36,537 nucleotides of DNA from Deltaproteobacteria bacterium (GTDB lineage Bacteria > Desulfobacterota > Binatia > Binatales > Binataceae). The first letter of the stretch is position 1; each line of letters begins with the position of its first letter. Below the pieces are notes generated by a model. It searched no databases. It worked only from the letters and a program-made list of their open reading frames with translations, and was not told the origin of the DNA. A program made the position numbers and the translations under genes. The DNA is taken from positions 1-36,537 of the forward strand of contig JAJXZF010000028.1 in the NCBI GenBank assembly GCA_021780225.1. Direction: 5' to 3'. Positions 1-8,456 of this stretch are shown in pieces.

Positions 1-120
1 GGGAGAAAGTAAGAACTCTGGAAGGTGGATCACTTTTAGAGCGCGAAACGAGGAGCGATCAAAAACAACGTAGGGGGTGGGCCAAATCTGAATATCAAAG
101 TGGGCCAAGCCGCATTGTCA
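1..120. mobile_element. possible IS21-like element end (remnant)
   Basis: The motif GTGGGCCAA occurs at 77-85 and again at 100-108, a 23-bp period. Short multiple terminal repeats of this kind are typical of IS21-family ends. The segment stops at a CA dinucleotide (119-120), and recognisable recombinase coding begins only a few bases later, as if an insertion had cut that gene. No transposase coding is visible, because the window starts here. The family call is an inference from repeat style only. Confidence 0.3.
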
Positions 121-124
121 AAAT

Positions 125-478
125 CACAGCCTGGCCGATCTGATTCGACTGACGCAGGAACTCCAGGGACGAGGCGTCGGATTTGCCTCGCTGACTGAGC
201 ACATCGACACGCGCTCACCCGCCGGGAAGCTCGTGTTCCACATGTTCGGCGCACTGGCGGAGTTCGAGCGCAATCTCATCCGCGAACGAACCCTCGCTGG
301 CCTTAAAGCCGCGCGAGCTCGGGGCCGCAAGGGCGGACGGCCAAAGAAGCTCAGCCAGAAGGAGTTAAAGACGATTCACGCTCTGCTGCGCTCAAATGAG
401 GTGCCCGTCAAGGATATCGCCGCGCAATTCGGCGTTAATCGCTCGACCCTGTACCGCAATATGACGTCAGCGGCTTAA
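125..478 (+). pseudogene. 5'-truncated serine recombinase (resolvase/invertase family)
   Basis: This is the C-terminal two thirds of a resolvase/DNA-invertase-type serine recombinase. Reading frame homology runs from about 125 and includes the AGKLVFHMFGALAEFERN segment, the long E-helix (LIRERTLAGLKAARARG), the GRPKKL linker and a C-terminal helix-turn-helix ending NRSTLYRNM. The catalytic N-terminal part with the YxRVS serine is absent, and the sequence before 120 does not continue the family. It therefore cannot be an active recombinase. The reading frame opens at a GTG at 233, but that lies inside the conserved domain. It is clearly related to, but not a duplicate of, the intact recombinase at 14138. 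It ends 32 bases before the left copy of the 18-bp direct repeat. Confidence 0.8.
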
Positions 479-510
479 CATAGCGTTGACGACCACGACC
501 AAGTGGCCCT

Positions 511-528
511 TGGTGACACGACTGTTGG
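511..528 (+). repeat. left copy of an 18-bp direct repeat
   Basis: TGGTGACACGACTGTTGG is repeated exactly at 16421-16438 in the same orientation, 15,910 bp away. Counting back to 500 and 16410, 25 of 29 bases agree. Similarity stops sharply after the final GG on both sides. Each copy lies just downstream of a recombination or transposition gene remnant. It may be a transposon terminus or an attachment/duplication site; the two explanations cannot be separated from this sequence. Confidence 0.7.
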
Positions 529-529
529 G

Positions 530-1147
530 TCAACCCGAGATAGAGAGGTGAGAGAATTCTTCAAACCGAGTCAGCACGTCTTCCGCTCTTTCGCGGGATA
601 GGCCAAGCAGGCTTAGAAGCCGTAGGAGCTCCGCGTCATCGGCGGGAGCAAATCGCTCGGTGGTTGACGGCCATGTAAAGATCGGTCCTCGATCCTCGTC
701 AAACCAAAGGGCATACGAAAAGATATCAGCTCGGTGAGCGCTGCGATCAAGAAATGAGGACAACCTCCTCATCTGCTTCACCAACCACAATTGCGAACGA
801 ACCCCTACTTCGTCAAAGGTCAACCTATCGAGAGAATTGACCGGCGTGGCTGATGCCACGGCTGCAGAATCAATTTGGCTTATCGCTGGCTGCATCATTG
901 GAGCCCGGCAGTGCGAGTGCCCGCAAAGCACGATACGCCTGATCCCCAGTTGCTGGATTGCATAGTCAACCGTTCCCCAACCCGAGTCGCTCCAGCCCGC
1001 GGGGAGTGTCCCGCCAAAGTTTTGGTATATGCAGGCGGGATCCAATAAAGTCGCGAACGCCGTATGTAACGCGCTTTCGGAGCAGGTCACGAGAAGCGCG
1101 TTGGCCGGATTATGAGAGATACCCTCGTTGTTTTGATTGCGTTTCAC
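530..1147 (-). CDS. beta-carbonic-anhydrase-like protein, last gene of hydrogenase-like operon
   Basis: The 205-residue protein resembles beta-class carbonic anhydrases, cytosolic zinc enzymes that interconvert CO2 and bicarbonate. Putative zinc ligands are Cys22, His77 and Cys80 (VLCGHSHC, the H-x2-C motif). The usual first motif CxDxR reads CSESA here. The catalytic Asp is Glu24 and its partner Arg is Ala26, so the classical Asp-Arg dyad is not intact. After about residue 110 the sequence departs from ordinary beta-CAs. The GTG start overlaps the stop of the HyfI-like gene (GTGA), showing that it is the last gene of the membrane-complex operon. It may be a CO2/bicarbonate-binding or regulatory subunit, or an altered CA. 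The family call is good and activity is uncertain. Confidence 0.68.
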   Translation of the reverse strand: MKRNQNNEGISHNPANALLVTCSESALHTAFATLLDPACIYQNFGGTLPAGWSDSGWGTVDYAIQQLGIRRIVLCGHSHCRAPMMQPAISQIDSAAVASATPVNSLDRLTFDEVGVRSQLWLVKQMRRLSSFLDRSAHRADIFSYALWFDEDRGPIFTWPSTTERFAPADDAELLRLLSLLGLSRERAEDVLTRFEEFSHLSISG

Positions 1148-1929
1148 GATGATTTACCCACGGCGGCGGAACCTTCAATTCTGCCGGTAAGGCGCAGCAG
1201 TCCATCGAGAATTGTGATCGGATGTGGCGGACATCCAGCAATGAAGAGATCGATGGGCACAACATTGCCCGCGCCATTGAGAACCTCGGGATGATCGCTG
1301 AACGGACCTCCCGAGATCGCGCACGCTCCGACGGCGATCACGATCTTCGGGTGGGGTACGGCCGCGTAGGTCTTCTCAAGCGCGAGATACATATTGCGGG
1401 TGACCGGACCGGTGATCAGAAGTCCGTCCGCATGCCGCGGTGAGGCCACGAACTGGATTCCGAAGCGTCCCAGGTCAAAGACTACCGTGTTCAGGACGTT
1501 GACATCCGCTTCGCATCCGTTGCAGCCGCCGGCGCTCACCTGCCGGAGTTTGAGGGAACGGCCGAGAACACGACGGATCTCGCCGGCGAGCCGGTCGGCG
1601 AGTTTGAGCGTTTGACCGGGTTTCAAGAGCAAATCGGTCCGGGTGCTTGCCGCAAGGCGATGTTCGTGGCTGAGCTCGATCGCCTTTTCCGGACAGGCGC
1701 TCACGCATTCCGGACAAAAAAGGCATCGCCCGAGGTCGATTTGCAAAGAGCCGTCGCTGGCTATCGCCTCGGTGGGACAGGCGTCAACACAGGCTTTGCA
1801 GCCGACCCGGCATCGCGACTGGTCGATTACGGGCAGACCGCGGAAGCGGTCCGGCAGGTTGGGTTCGGCATCAGGAAACGGCAATGTGCGCTTGCCTTGC
1901 CGGAGCCGGGTTAGCAGTAAGCTCGCCAC
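1144..1929 (-). CDS. ferredoxin-HyfI-like fusion (NuoI-like + NuoB-like small subunit)
   Basis: This 261-residue electron-transfer subunit belongs to a membrane-bound hydrogenase-like complex on the cytoplasmic side. Residues about 30-95 form a two-cluster ferredoxin domain: C40, C44, C47, C51 and C69, C72, C75, C79. Residues about 120-250 are a NuoB/HyfI-type small subunit with the four ligands of the proximal [4Fe-4S] cluster at C136, C139 (GGCNGCE), C203 (GACAISGG) and C233 (GCPPHP). In formate hydrogenlyase complexes these are usually two proteins (HyfH and HyfI); here they are one chain. The start is GTG, supported by a GAGGAA ribosome binding site about 8 bases upstream. The gene follows the large-subunit gene by 9 bp. 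All cluster ligands are present, so electron transfer should be intact. Confidence 0.87.
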   Translation of the reverse strand: MASLLLTRLRQGKRTLPFPDAEPNLPDRFRGLPVIDQSRCRVGCKACVDACPTEAIASDGSLQIDLGRCLFCPECVSACPEKAIELSHEHRLAASTRTDLLLKPGQTLKLADRLAGEIRRVLGRSLKLRQVSAGGCNGCEADVNVLNTVVFDLGRFGIQFVASPRHADGLLITGPVTRNMYLALEKTYAAVPHPKIVIAVGACAISGGPFSDHPEVLNGAGNVVPIDLFIAGCPPHPITILDGLLRLTGRIEGSAAVGKSS

Positions 1930-1938
1930 CGAAATTCC

Positions 1939-3441
1939 TCAAAGGTCATGACCGCAGTAGGAAAGGTTGAAGCTTTTGTTGCAGAGGGGGAAATCGGAGA
2001 TTTGCTGATCGCGCATGGCGATCGCCAAGCCCATCCAATTGCGAAATGACGGGTCGATCACCTTGTAGCGGGCGAATCGTCCGCTATCATCAGTGATAGC
2101 CACATGTGCGATCTCTCCGCGCCACCCTTCAGTGAGAGACACGACCAGGTAAGCCGGCGCCATCGGCGAAACCGCAATCCGGGTCGGGCCTTGCGGCAAC
2201 GAGGCTAGTTGTTCTCGAACGAAGACGGCGGAGCGCTGGATTTCGAGCCATCGCACCCACGCGCGGGCGAAAACGTCGCCTGTGTTCCACTTCGATATGG
2301 GAATCTGAGCGAACCTGAAGATCCCGCTAGGGGCGTCCTGCCGAACGTCCCGCTCGACGCCCGAGGCGCGAGCCGCCGGGCCGACGAGTCCGAGCGCCTT
2401 GCAGGTGGCGGCATTTATGGCGCCGGTGTCCTCGAAACGCGCTTGCACAGAGGGTGCATCCCACATAAGCCGGGTCGCATCCTCGACGTCTTTTAATGCC
2501 TTGTCCAGGCGGCGCGAGAGTTCGCCGGCGAGATTCGCGTCGACATCGGATAAAACGCCGCCAGGTCTGAGCATGCCGCGACCGAATCGACTTCCACAAA
2601 TCGCGGCTGTGAGATTGAGGAAATCTCCGCGAATCCGCCCACAATACGCCGCTGTTGGCAAATAGCCGACGTCACCCGCCAGTGCACCGAGGTCGCCGGT
2701 ATGGTTTGCGATCCGCTCGAGTTCGAGGGCGATACCGCGCAGAACCAGCGCGCGCGGGGGGACTGCGGTCCCGCTCAAGCCTTCAACCGCTTCGCAATAG
2801 GCAGTCGCGTGTCCAATGGAGCTGTCTCCCGACAGCGTTTCGATCAAGTGGATCGCGCGTTTGTTCGGCCCTCCAGCTAGAGCGGCTTCGACGCCGCGAT
2901 GCTGATAGCCGAGCGAAATCTCGAGGTGGAGAACACGCTCGCCGTGGCATTGGAAGCGAAAGTGACCAGGCTCGATGACTCCGGCATGCACGGGGCCGAC
3001 AGCGACCTCATGGACTTCGTCCCCGTCAAGTCTGAAGAACTCGGTTGCGCCACTAAGCGGGGTTCGAGCAGCCCCGGACAACCGATAAGGGGGGTGGAAC
3101 CGAATCGGCTTGAGCCACGGATGGCCTTGCGGCTCAATGTTCCACTGCTCCGCAATTTCGCGCTCGAACCAATGCGCTTGCGTGCACTCGACCGTCAGGC
3201 TGGGGTAGGCCTCGTTCACTTTGGCGCTAAGCGCGGACAGGCTGCTGGAAATCGAGTCGGCCAGTACGCCGAACAAATGTATCTCGCTATTTTCCGCAGG
3301 TGCGCCGAACAGCGCCGTCAGAGTGGAACCGGCGTGCACTGCGGAAATGATTTCGGCTCTGAACTGGCGCACAGGAAGACACGGCACGCTCGCGAGCGCT
3401 ACCGGCTCTCCGCTATGGAACGATGGCAATGAGATCGTCAT
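1939..3441 (-). CDS. HyfG/EhrL-like large subunit without the N-terminal Ni site
   Basis: This is the large catalytic-type subunit of a group 4 hydrogenase/complex I-like enzyme. An N-terminal NuoC-like region (about the first 120 residues, including HWFEREIAEQWNI) is fused to a NuoD-like region, as in HyfG/HycE. Where [NiFe] hydrogenases carry RxCGxCxxxH, this protein reads LSGDSSIGH (residues 203-211), so the first Ni-binding cysteine pair is missing. Near the C-terminus it ends PLCNKSFNLSYCGHDL, with Cys487 and Cys496 instead of DPCxxC. It should not bind a normal NiFe centre, which matches the described Ehr (energy-converting hydrogenase-related) complexes. ATG at 3441 is preferred, 8 bp after the preceding stop; an in-frame GTG at 3474 would add 11 residues. 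Confidence 0.85.
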   Translation of the reverse strand: MTISLPSFHSGEPVALASVPCLPVRQFRAEIISAVHAGSTLTALFGAPAENSEIHLFGVLADSISSSLSALSAKVNEAYPSLTVECTQAHWFEREIAEQWNIEPQGHPWLKPIRFHPPYRLSGAARTPLSGATEFFRLDGDEVHEVAVGPVHAGVIEPGHFRFQCHGERVLHLEISLGYQHRGVEAALAGGPNKRAIHLIETLSGDSSIGHATAYCEAVEGLSGTAVPPRALVLRGIALELERIANHTGDLGALAGDVGYLPTAAYCGRIRGDFLNLTAAICGSRFGRGMLRPGGVLSDVDANLAGELSRRLDKALKDVEDATRLMWDAPSVQARFEDTGAINAATCKALGLVGPAARASGVERDVRQDAPSGIFRFAQIPISKWNTGDVFARAWVRWLEIQRSAVFVREQLASLPQGPTRIAVSPMAPAYLVVSLTEGWRGEIAHVAITDDSGRFARYKVIDPSFRNWMGLAIAMRDQQISDFPLCNKSFNLSYCGHDL

Positions 3442-3448
3442 AAGAGGT

Positions 3449-4915
3449 TCAGCCGAGGAGGCGCGCGGCTTCACGAAGCGCGCGTGACAAAACTGGCGGC
3501 ATATAGATTCCCATGACTAGAACTCCAATGCCGAGCATCGCTGGCGCCACGCTCAACGCCATGCTTCTCGGACGCGCTGGAGCAACGGGTTCGGCCGGTG
3601 TCCCCTGCGCCATCGCGAGCGCCGGCGCGGCCATAGCGGCCAGAATCACGGCCAGGATAGCCAAATAAGCGACGGCGATAAGAATTTGGCCTTGATCGAG
3701 CGCGGCTTTCAGAATTGTGAATTCACTCAGGAATGGTCCGAAGGGGGGAGAACCCGTGATTGCGAACAATCCCAATAGCCACAGCACGCCGGATGCCGGC
3801 GCCACGCTCAACACTCCCGCAACACCATCGGTATTCTTGGTGCGGTAAAGGGCCAACAGGTTTCCAGCCACCAAAAAAAGCATCGCCTTCGTCAGCGAAT
3901 GGTTAATGATGTGGAGCACCGCACCAAAAACGGCGGCGCCACCCAGACCCACGCCCACGGCGAGAATCCCCATGTGCTCGACACTAGAATAGGCCAGCAT
4001 GCGCTTGTAGTCGGTCTGGCCGGAAATGAACACGGCTGCCACGGCCATCGAGAGCAAACCGAACGCGAGCAGCAGCCGGTCGCTGAAGTCGGCCAAGCCA
4101 GCGGCGACACAGATCTCCTGAGCGCGCAGTATGCCCAGGAAAGCGCAGTTGAGCAGCGCTCCGGAGAGGAGCGCCGATGCGACCGAGGGGGCCTCGCTAT
4201 GAGCGTCCGGCAGCCACGTATGAAACGGCGCCAAGCCCATCTTGGTCCCGTAGCCGACCAGCAGCAAAACGAAAGCCGCCTTGAACCATGGGACATTAAG
4301 GTGATGCGCGTTCAAGCGCAGGTCTTGCATCATCAGTGCGATAGTTGAGCCATCGGGACTTGTCGCTGCGACGGCCAAAAAGAAAACGCCGAGCAGCGCG
4401 AGCGCGATTCCCACTGAACAGATGAGCAGATACTTCCACGTCGCTTCCAACGAACGGTGATGACGGTGGAAGTAGATCAACGGCGCGCTCGCGAGCGTGG
4501 TGGCTTCCACAGCTATCCAAAGCAACGCGACCTGCTGGCTGACGGCGACCAACGTCATAGCGGCCAGAAAGAGCAGCAAACAGCCAGTGAAGCTCGCCTC
4601 GCGAGCGTTGGAGAAGATAAAGCCCTCCTCGATATCGCTATGCGGCTGGCTTCTTTCTTCGCGAAGATACGCTACGGCATAAAAGCTGACGGCCAGAAAC
4701 AGCACGCTGGTTAGAGTCTCGATGAGTCTCCCGAGCGCGTCTTCCGCGAGCCAGCCGCATAGCACCGGCGTCGGCCAGACAATCCAGGTTTCAAGGCTGA
4801 GCGCGGTTTGCGTCAGGGCGGCGAAGATCAGCAGACCACGACGGAGCCGGTCCGATGCGACGAAGAACGTCACGATTCCGGCACAAGCCGGTATTAATAC
4901 GAGCAGCGTAATCAT
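3449..4915 (-). CDS. HyfF-like proton-pumping membrane subunit
   Basis: The 488-residue polytopic membrane protein belongs to the Mrp antiporter/NuoL-M-N superfamily, closest in type to HyfF. Landmarks are LLWIAVEATTLASAP (membrane Glu), GYGTKMGLAPFHTWLPDAH (Lys and the loop-helix motif), YKRMLAYSSVEHMGI and HIINHSLTKAMLFL. These residues form the proton half-channels in complex I-like antiporter subunits. The ATG overlaps the stop of the HyfE-like gene (ATGA), so translation is probably coupled. Together with the HyfB-like protein it gives the complex two antiporter-type modules, as in hydrogenase-4. The ion moved (H+ or Na+) cannot be told from the sequence. Confidence 0.87.
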   Translation of the reverse strand: MITLLVLIPACAGIVTFFVASDRLRRGLLIFAALTQTALSLETWIVWPTPVLCGWLAEDALGRLIETLTSVLFLAVSFYAVAYLREERSQPHSDIEEGFIFSNAREASFTGCLLLFLAAMTLVAVSQQVALLWIAVEATTLASAPLIYFHRHHRSLEATWKYLLICSVGIALALLGVFFLAVAATSPDGSTIALMMQDLRLNAHHLNVPWFKAAFVLLLVGYGTKMGLAPFHTWLPDAHSEAPSVASALLSGALLNCAFLGILRAQEICVAAGLADFSDRLLLAFGLLSMAVAAVFISGQTDYKRMLAYSSVEHMGILAVGVGLGGAAVFGAVLHIINHSLTKAMLFLVAGNLLALYRTKNTDGVAGVLSVAPASGVLWLLGLFAITGSPPFGPFLSEFTILKAALDQGQILIAVAYLAILAVILAAMAAPALAMAQGTPAEPVAPARPRSMALSVAPAMLGIGVLVMGIYMPPVLSRALREAARLLG

Positions 4916-5568
4916 CGCGGCCGGTCAGTCAGCGCTACAAGCTTGTCCGTATCAATGTGATCGAATTCGCGGCTGATATGAAATATCGCAATCCCCATTA
5001 CAAACACTCCCACAAAGACATCGAGCAGGATTCCAAGTTCCACGAGAACTGGAAGCCGGAGAGCGGCCGCGGCGCCAAATGCGTAAACGCCATTTTCGAG
5101 AGCGAGGTATCCGACCACCTGGGTCAGAGCCTTTCGGCGGCTGACTATCACGATCATGCCCACGAGACTGGTGAAAAGGGCCGCAGGAACGAGAAGTGAT
5201 GAAGGTAACTGACTTGGAAGCTGTAAACGTTCTCCCAGCCACAGGGCAAGAGCCAGAACAACGGCGCCGGAAATGATCGACAGGTTATAACTAATAAGCG
5301 GCTCGACTTCGCGCACGGTGTCGGCTTCACGCATGGCCCGTGAGAGCAACCACGGAAGTAGGAAGCCCTTGACCACTGCTGTGGTGATAGGAAGCAGCAC
5401 ACCGGATATGGTCAGTTGTCCACTTTGCATCGAGATGGCAAGAAGACCAAGCAACACTCCTTGAAAAGCGACCGATCGTATACAGGTGGCCAGCCGGCTT
5501 GAACCAAGAAGCATAAATCCGCTGAGCACCAGAAGGACGAGAATCGGGTTAATCAGTTGCATCATCAT
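4912..5568 (-). CDS. HyfE-like small membrane subunit
   Basis: The 218-residue hydrophobic protein has about six or seven predicted membrane segments, beginning INPILVLLVLSGFMLLGSS. Its length and position between HyfC- and HyfF-like genes match HyfE of hydrogenase-4, a NuoK/MrpC-related subunit that bridges the antiporter modules. The start falls in three successive ATG codons; the first (5568) is used here. It lies 9 bp after the HyfC-like stop, and its own stop overlaps the next start. The assignment leans on context, since HyfE proteins are weakly conserved. Confidence 0.8.
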   Translation of the reverse strand: MMMQLINPILVLLVLSGFMLLGSSRLATCIRSVAFQGVLLGLLAISMQSGQLTISGVLLPITTAVVKGFLLPWLLSRAMREADTVREVEPLISYNLSIISGAVVLALALWLGERLQLPSQLPSSLLVPAALFTSLVGMIVIVSRRKALTQVVGYLALENGVYAFGAAAALRLPVLVELGILLDVFVGVFVMGIAIFHISREFDHIDTDKLVALTDRPR

Positions 5569-5577
5569 TCAATACCG

Positions 5578-6480
5578 CTAAAACGCCAGCGCGAGAGCCG
5601 AGAGCACGATCGCGACGAGGAGCAACTGGGGCACACGGAGCAGCCGCAATCGCGCCATCGTGGATTCGACCAAGCCGGTCGCAATTCCGAGAATCAACAT
5701 GCCCATCAAGCCGACGGCCGTATCGACCCATCGATTGCCGGAGCGCCATGGAGCCGCCACGGCGATGATGATTGTCGCGAACAGCCACATCTTCAGCGCT
5801 GCGCCATATTGAATCATGGCGAAATCCGGTCCGCTGTGATCGAGTACCATCACTTCATGAATCATGGTCAATTCTAGATGGGTAGTCGGATCGTCGACTG
5901 GCATCCGGGCGTTCTCGGCCAAAAAAACGATCATCAGCGCGCCCAGCGTCAGACTGAGCATAGGTGCCGCATGGCTCCATGCGCCGGGGGAAACCGCTGC
6001 CAGCAGCAGACTGAGCGACAGCTGTCCCGTTTGCCGTGCCAGCGCAGCAAGGGCCAGAAATAGAGCAGGCTCCGTGAAAGCAGAGAATGTCACCTCACGG
6101 CTCGCGCCCATTCCTTCGAAGCTGGAGCCAGTGTCGAGAGCCGCCAGAACCGTGAAGAAGCGGCCGAGCGCTATCAGGTATGCAAAGACGACGAGGTCGC
6201 CAGAGAACGCCGAGAGCGACGGGAACCCTCCAAATGGGAGCAGTGTCAGCGCAAAAACAACGGACGCAAGGCCGACTACGGGGCCCATCTGGAAAATCCA
6301 TGAAGTCGTGTGACTATAAACAGCGCCCTTGTGCAGTAGTTTCCATATATCCCAGTACGGCTGCATCAGCGGCTGACCCGCGCGCCCCGCCACTACAGAC
6401 TTGGTTCGGATGATTACGCTCTGCATCAGCGGAGCAAGTGCGCCCGCCGCGATCAGCGGAAACAAGGATGGAGCAGCCAT
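5578..6480 (-). CDS. HyfC/HycD-like (NuoH-like) membrane anchor subunit
   Basis: This NuoH-type membrane protein of about 300 residues connects the electron-transfer arm to the antiporter modules. Diagnostic segments are QPYWDIWKLLHKGAV near the N-terminus, ALDTGSSFEGMGASREVTF, FTEPALFLALAAL and the loop ENARMPVDDPTTHLELTMIHE with its conserved acidic residues. All are characteristic of HyfC/HycD and NuoH proteins. ATG at 6480 lies 2 bp beyond the HyfB-like stop and is preferred; an in-frame TTG at 6498 would add six residues and overlap the upstream gene. The protein is full-length for the family. Confidence 0.88.
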   Translation of the reverse strand: MAAPSLFPLIAAGALAPLMQSVIIRTKSVVAGRAGQPLMQPYWDIWKLLHKGAVYSHTTSWIFQMGPVVGLASVVFALTLLPFGGFPSLSAFSGDLVVFAYLIALGRFFTVLAALDTGSSFEGMGASREVTFSAFTEPALFLALAALARQTGQLSLSLLLAAVSPGAWSHAAPMLSLTLGALMIVFLAENARMPVDDPTTHLELTMIHEVMVLDHSGPDFAMIQYGAALKMWLFATIIIAVAAPWRSGNRWVDTAVGLMGMLILGIATGLVESTMARLRLLRVPQLLLVAIVLSALALAF

Positions 6481-6482
6481 GA

Positions 6483-8456
6483 TTAGGCGAGTTGCCAAAG
6501 CAGCAGCACAAGTAGGGTTACGACGATATACAACACGTAAAGCTGGACTCTCCCTTGCTGTAACGGCCGTAAGGACGCCATCGCCCGGCTGACGGACTGA
6601 AATAAGGGCTGGAAAAAATATCTCCGGTAGGGATCGTCGGTGTGTGAATGAAACTCCGCCCGTTGCGGGAACAATGGCTCTAATCCCGTGAGGACTTCAC
6701 GCGTTTGCAAGAGCATCCCGAAACTTTCTGTCAGGGGTTGCGCAAACGACGACGCTGTGTATTGCATCCGTGGCGACGGGCTGGCATACCCGCAGTCCCA
6801 CGTCGGGGCGGTTGAAATTTGGCGTCGACCAAACGTCTTGCTCCGGGCGAGACTGAGCAACGCGACCACTCCGGTCAGGAGGGCGCCGAATTGGCCAACG
6901 CGCGCCACGGAGTTTCCCATTTCAATGAGGTCGCGAGAGATCAGGATGGATGGCAGTCCGGTCGCGGTTGATATCAACGGACCCATCGACCTCACCACGC
7001 TGGAGCCCAACAGTCCTATCAAAACGCATCCCGCCGCCAGTAAAAATCCGGGGACAAGCATCGCCAGGTTGACGTCCTCGGGATGGCCGGCGCCCTCGCA
7101 TCGTGGATGACCGAGAAAAACAATGCCGAACGCCTTGGTAAAACACGCCACCGCCAGAGCTCCGATCAGTGCAAGCCCCGAGATCGTTGCCAGCATCGGC
7201 ACGCTGCTCGACGCGCCCAACGATACGGAGCCCTTAAGGCTGGCGAGGTAAATCAAGAACTCGCTGACGAATCCGTTTAGTGGCGGCAAACCCGAGATAG
7301 CTGCCGCTCCGATGAGGAAAGTCACGCCGGTGCCGGGCATGCAGCGCAGAAGGCCGCCGAGGTGGTCGATCTCGCGAGTATGGGTAGCGTGAACGATGTT
7401 GCCCGCGTCGAGAAAAAGCAGGCCCTTGAATATTGCGTGGTTCAGTACATGAAGTAACGCGCCGGCGAAGCCCGCGACCGCGACAAAGGGTTCGTCAACG
7501 CTCAGTCCGACGATACCCACACCGAGGCCGAGAGCTATTATCCCGATGTTTTCAACGCTGTGATACGCGAGTAACCGCTTGAGGTCGTGTTGCGCAAGCG
7601 CGAGCAACACACCCAGAATGCCGGAACTCAAGCCAACGATGCACAGCGTCCACCCCCACCACGCATGCACTGGACCGAGAAAAATTAGAATCCGCAGCAG
7701 ACCATAAATTCCTGTTTTGATCATGACCGCGGACATAACCGCAGAAACATGACTTGGCGCCGCTGGATGAGCCTCCGGCAACCACACGTGAAGCGGCACA
7801 AACCCCGCCTTGGCGCCAAACCCAACCAGCGCCAGGACGAAAAGTACTCCGGCGTTCGAAGCCGGACTGAAGCGATCGAAATCGAGCGACCCATTTGATT
7901 TTCCGAGCAGCACGAAGAGCACGAACAAGAATGCCGTGCCAATATGGCTCGCCACTAAGTACATCCATCCCGCCTGACGCGTGCTCTCCTCCTCGCTCTC
8001 GAAGGTGACCAGAAAAAACGAGGAAAGCGCCATGGTCTCCCATGCCATGAGAAACAGGACTGCGTTGTTGGCCAAAACGACCACCGCCATGCTGGCGGTA
8101 AGCACGTTCAGGAAGAACCAGGGAGGCGCCAGCGCTTTTCTGCCGCAGTAGGCTTCGAGGTATTCAGTCCCATAGAGGGCGGCAAGCGCCGATATCAGAA
8201 AAGTCGGCAAGAGGAAGAAAGCCGACAGCGCATCGAGCCGCAGGTATAAGCTGCCATAAGGAACATCCCATGCCACGCGCAGCGACTGCGGCGGCGCTCC
8301 CAGTGCGACGCCAATCGCCGGGACCAACCCGAGCACAGACCCGAGAATGATGCCGCCGGCCCCGAAAATCCGCAGCCAGCGTTCGCGCTTGGCGAAGGCA
8401 AGCGAAGCCGCGGCTCCCGCGCCAAAGATGAGCAGCGAGATCAGCAGTGCGGTCAT
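6483..8456 (-). CDS. HyfB-like proton-pumping membrane subunit
   Basis: The 657-residue NuoL/Mrp-superfamily protein is of the HyfB/HycC type. Visible landmarks are FLMAWETMALSSFFLVTFE (membrane Glu), GFGAKAGFVPLHVWLPEAHP (Lys and loop), LKRLLAYHSVENIGIIALG and HVLNHAIFKGLLFL. The C-terminal TWDCGYASPSPRMQYTASSF block is typical of HyfB-like proteins. The ATG overlaps the stop of the HTH-EIIA regulator (ATGA), so regulator and structural genes share one transcript. It is the first and largest structural subunit of the complex, whose expected role is ion translocation coupled to electron flow through the ferredoxin/NuoB-like arm. Confidence 0.88.
   Translation of the reverse strand: MTALLISLLIFGAGAAASLAFAKRERWLRIFGAGGIILGSVLGLVPAIGVALGAPPQSLRVAWDVPYGSLYLRLDALSAFFLLPTFLISALAALYGTEYLEAYCGRKALAPPWFFLNVLTASMAVVVLANNAVLFLMAWETMALSSFFLVTFESEEESTRQAGWMYLVASHIGTAFLFVLFVLLGKSNGSLDFDRFSPASNAGVLFVLALVGFGAKAGFVPLHVWLPEAHPAAPSHVSAVMSAVMIKTGIYGLLRILIFLGPVHAWWGWTLCIVGLSSGILGVLLALAQHDLKRLLAYHSVENIGIIALGLGVGIVGLSVDEPFVAVAGFAGALLHVLNHAIFKGLLFLDAGNIVHATHTREIDHLGGLLRCMPGTGVTFLIGAAAISGLPPLNGFVSEFLIYLASLKGSVSLGASSSVPMLATISGLALIGALAVACFTKAFGIVFLGHPRCEGAGHPEDVNLAMLVPGFLLAAGCVLIGLLGSSVVRSMGPLISTATGLPSILISRDLIEMGNSVARVGQFGALLTGVVALLSLARSKTFGRRQISTAPTWDCGYASPSPRMQYTASSFAQPLTESFGMLLQTREVLTGLEPLFPQRAEFHSHTDDPYRRYFFQPLFQSVSRAMASLRPLQQGRVQLYVLYIVVTLLVLLLWQLA

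Noticed and set aside
530-1147. Calling the CA-like gene a DabA homologue
   Set aside because: DabA is several times longer and of a different family. Only the functional analogy (a CA-like protein with NuoL-type partners) is used here.
1939-8456. Calling the membrane complex a hydrogenase-4 or formate hydrogenlyase
   Set aside because: The first Ni-binding cysteine pair is missing, the C-terminal motif is altered, and no formate dehydrogenase gene is present.
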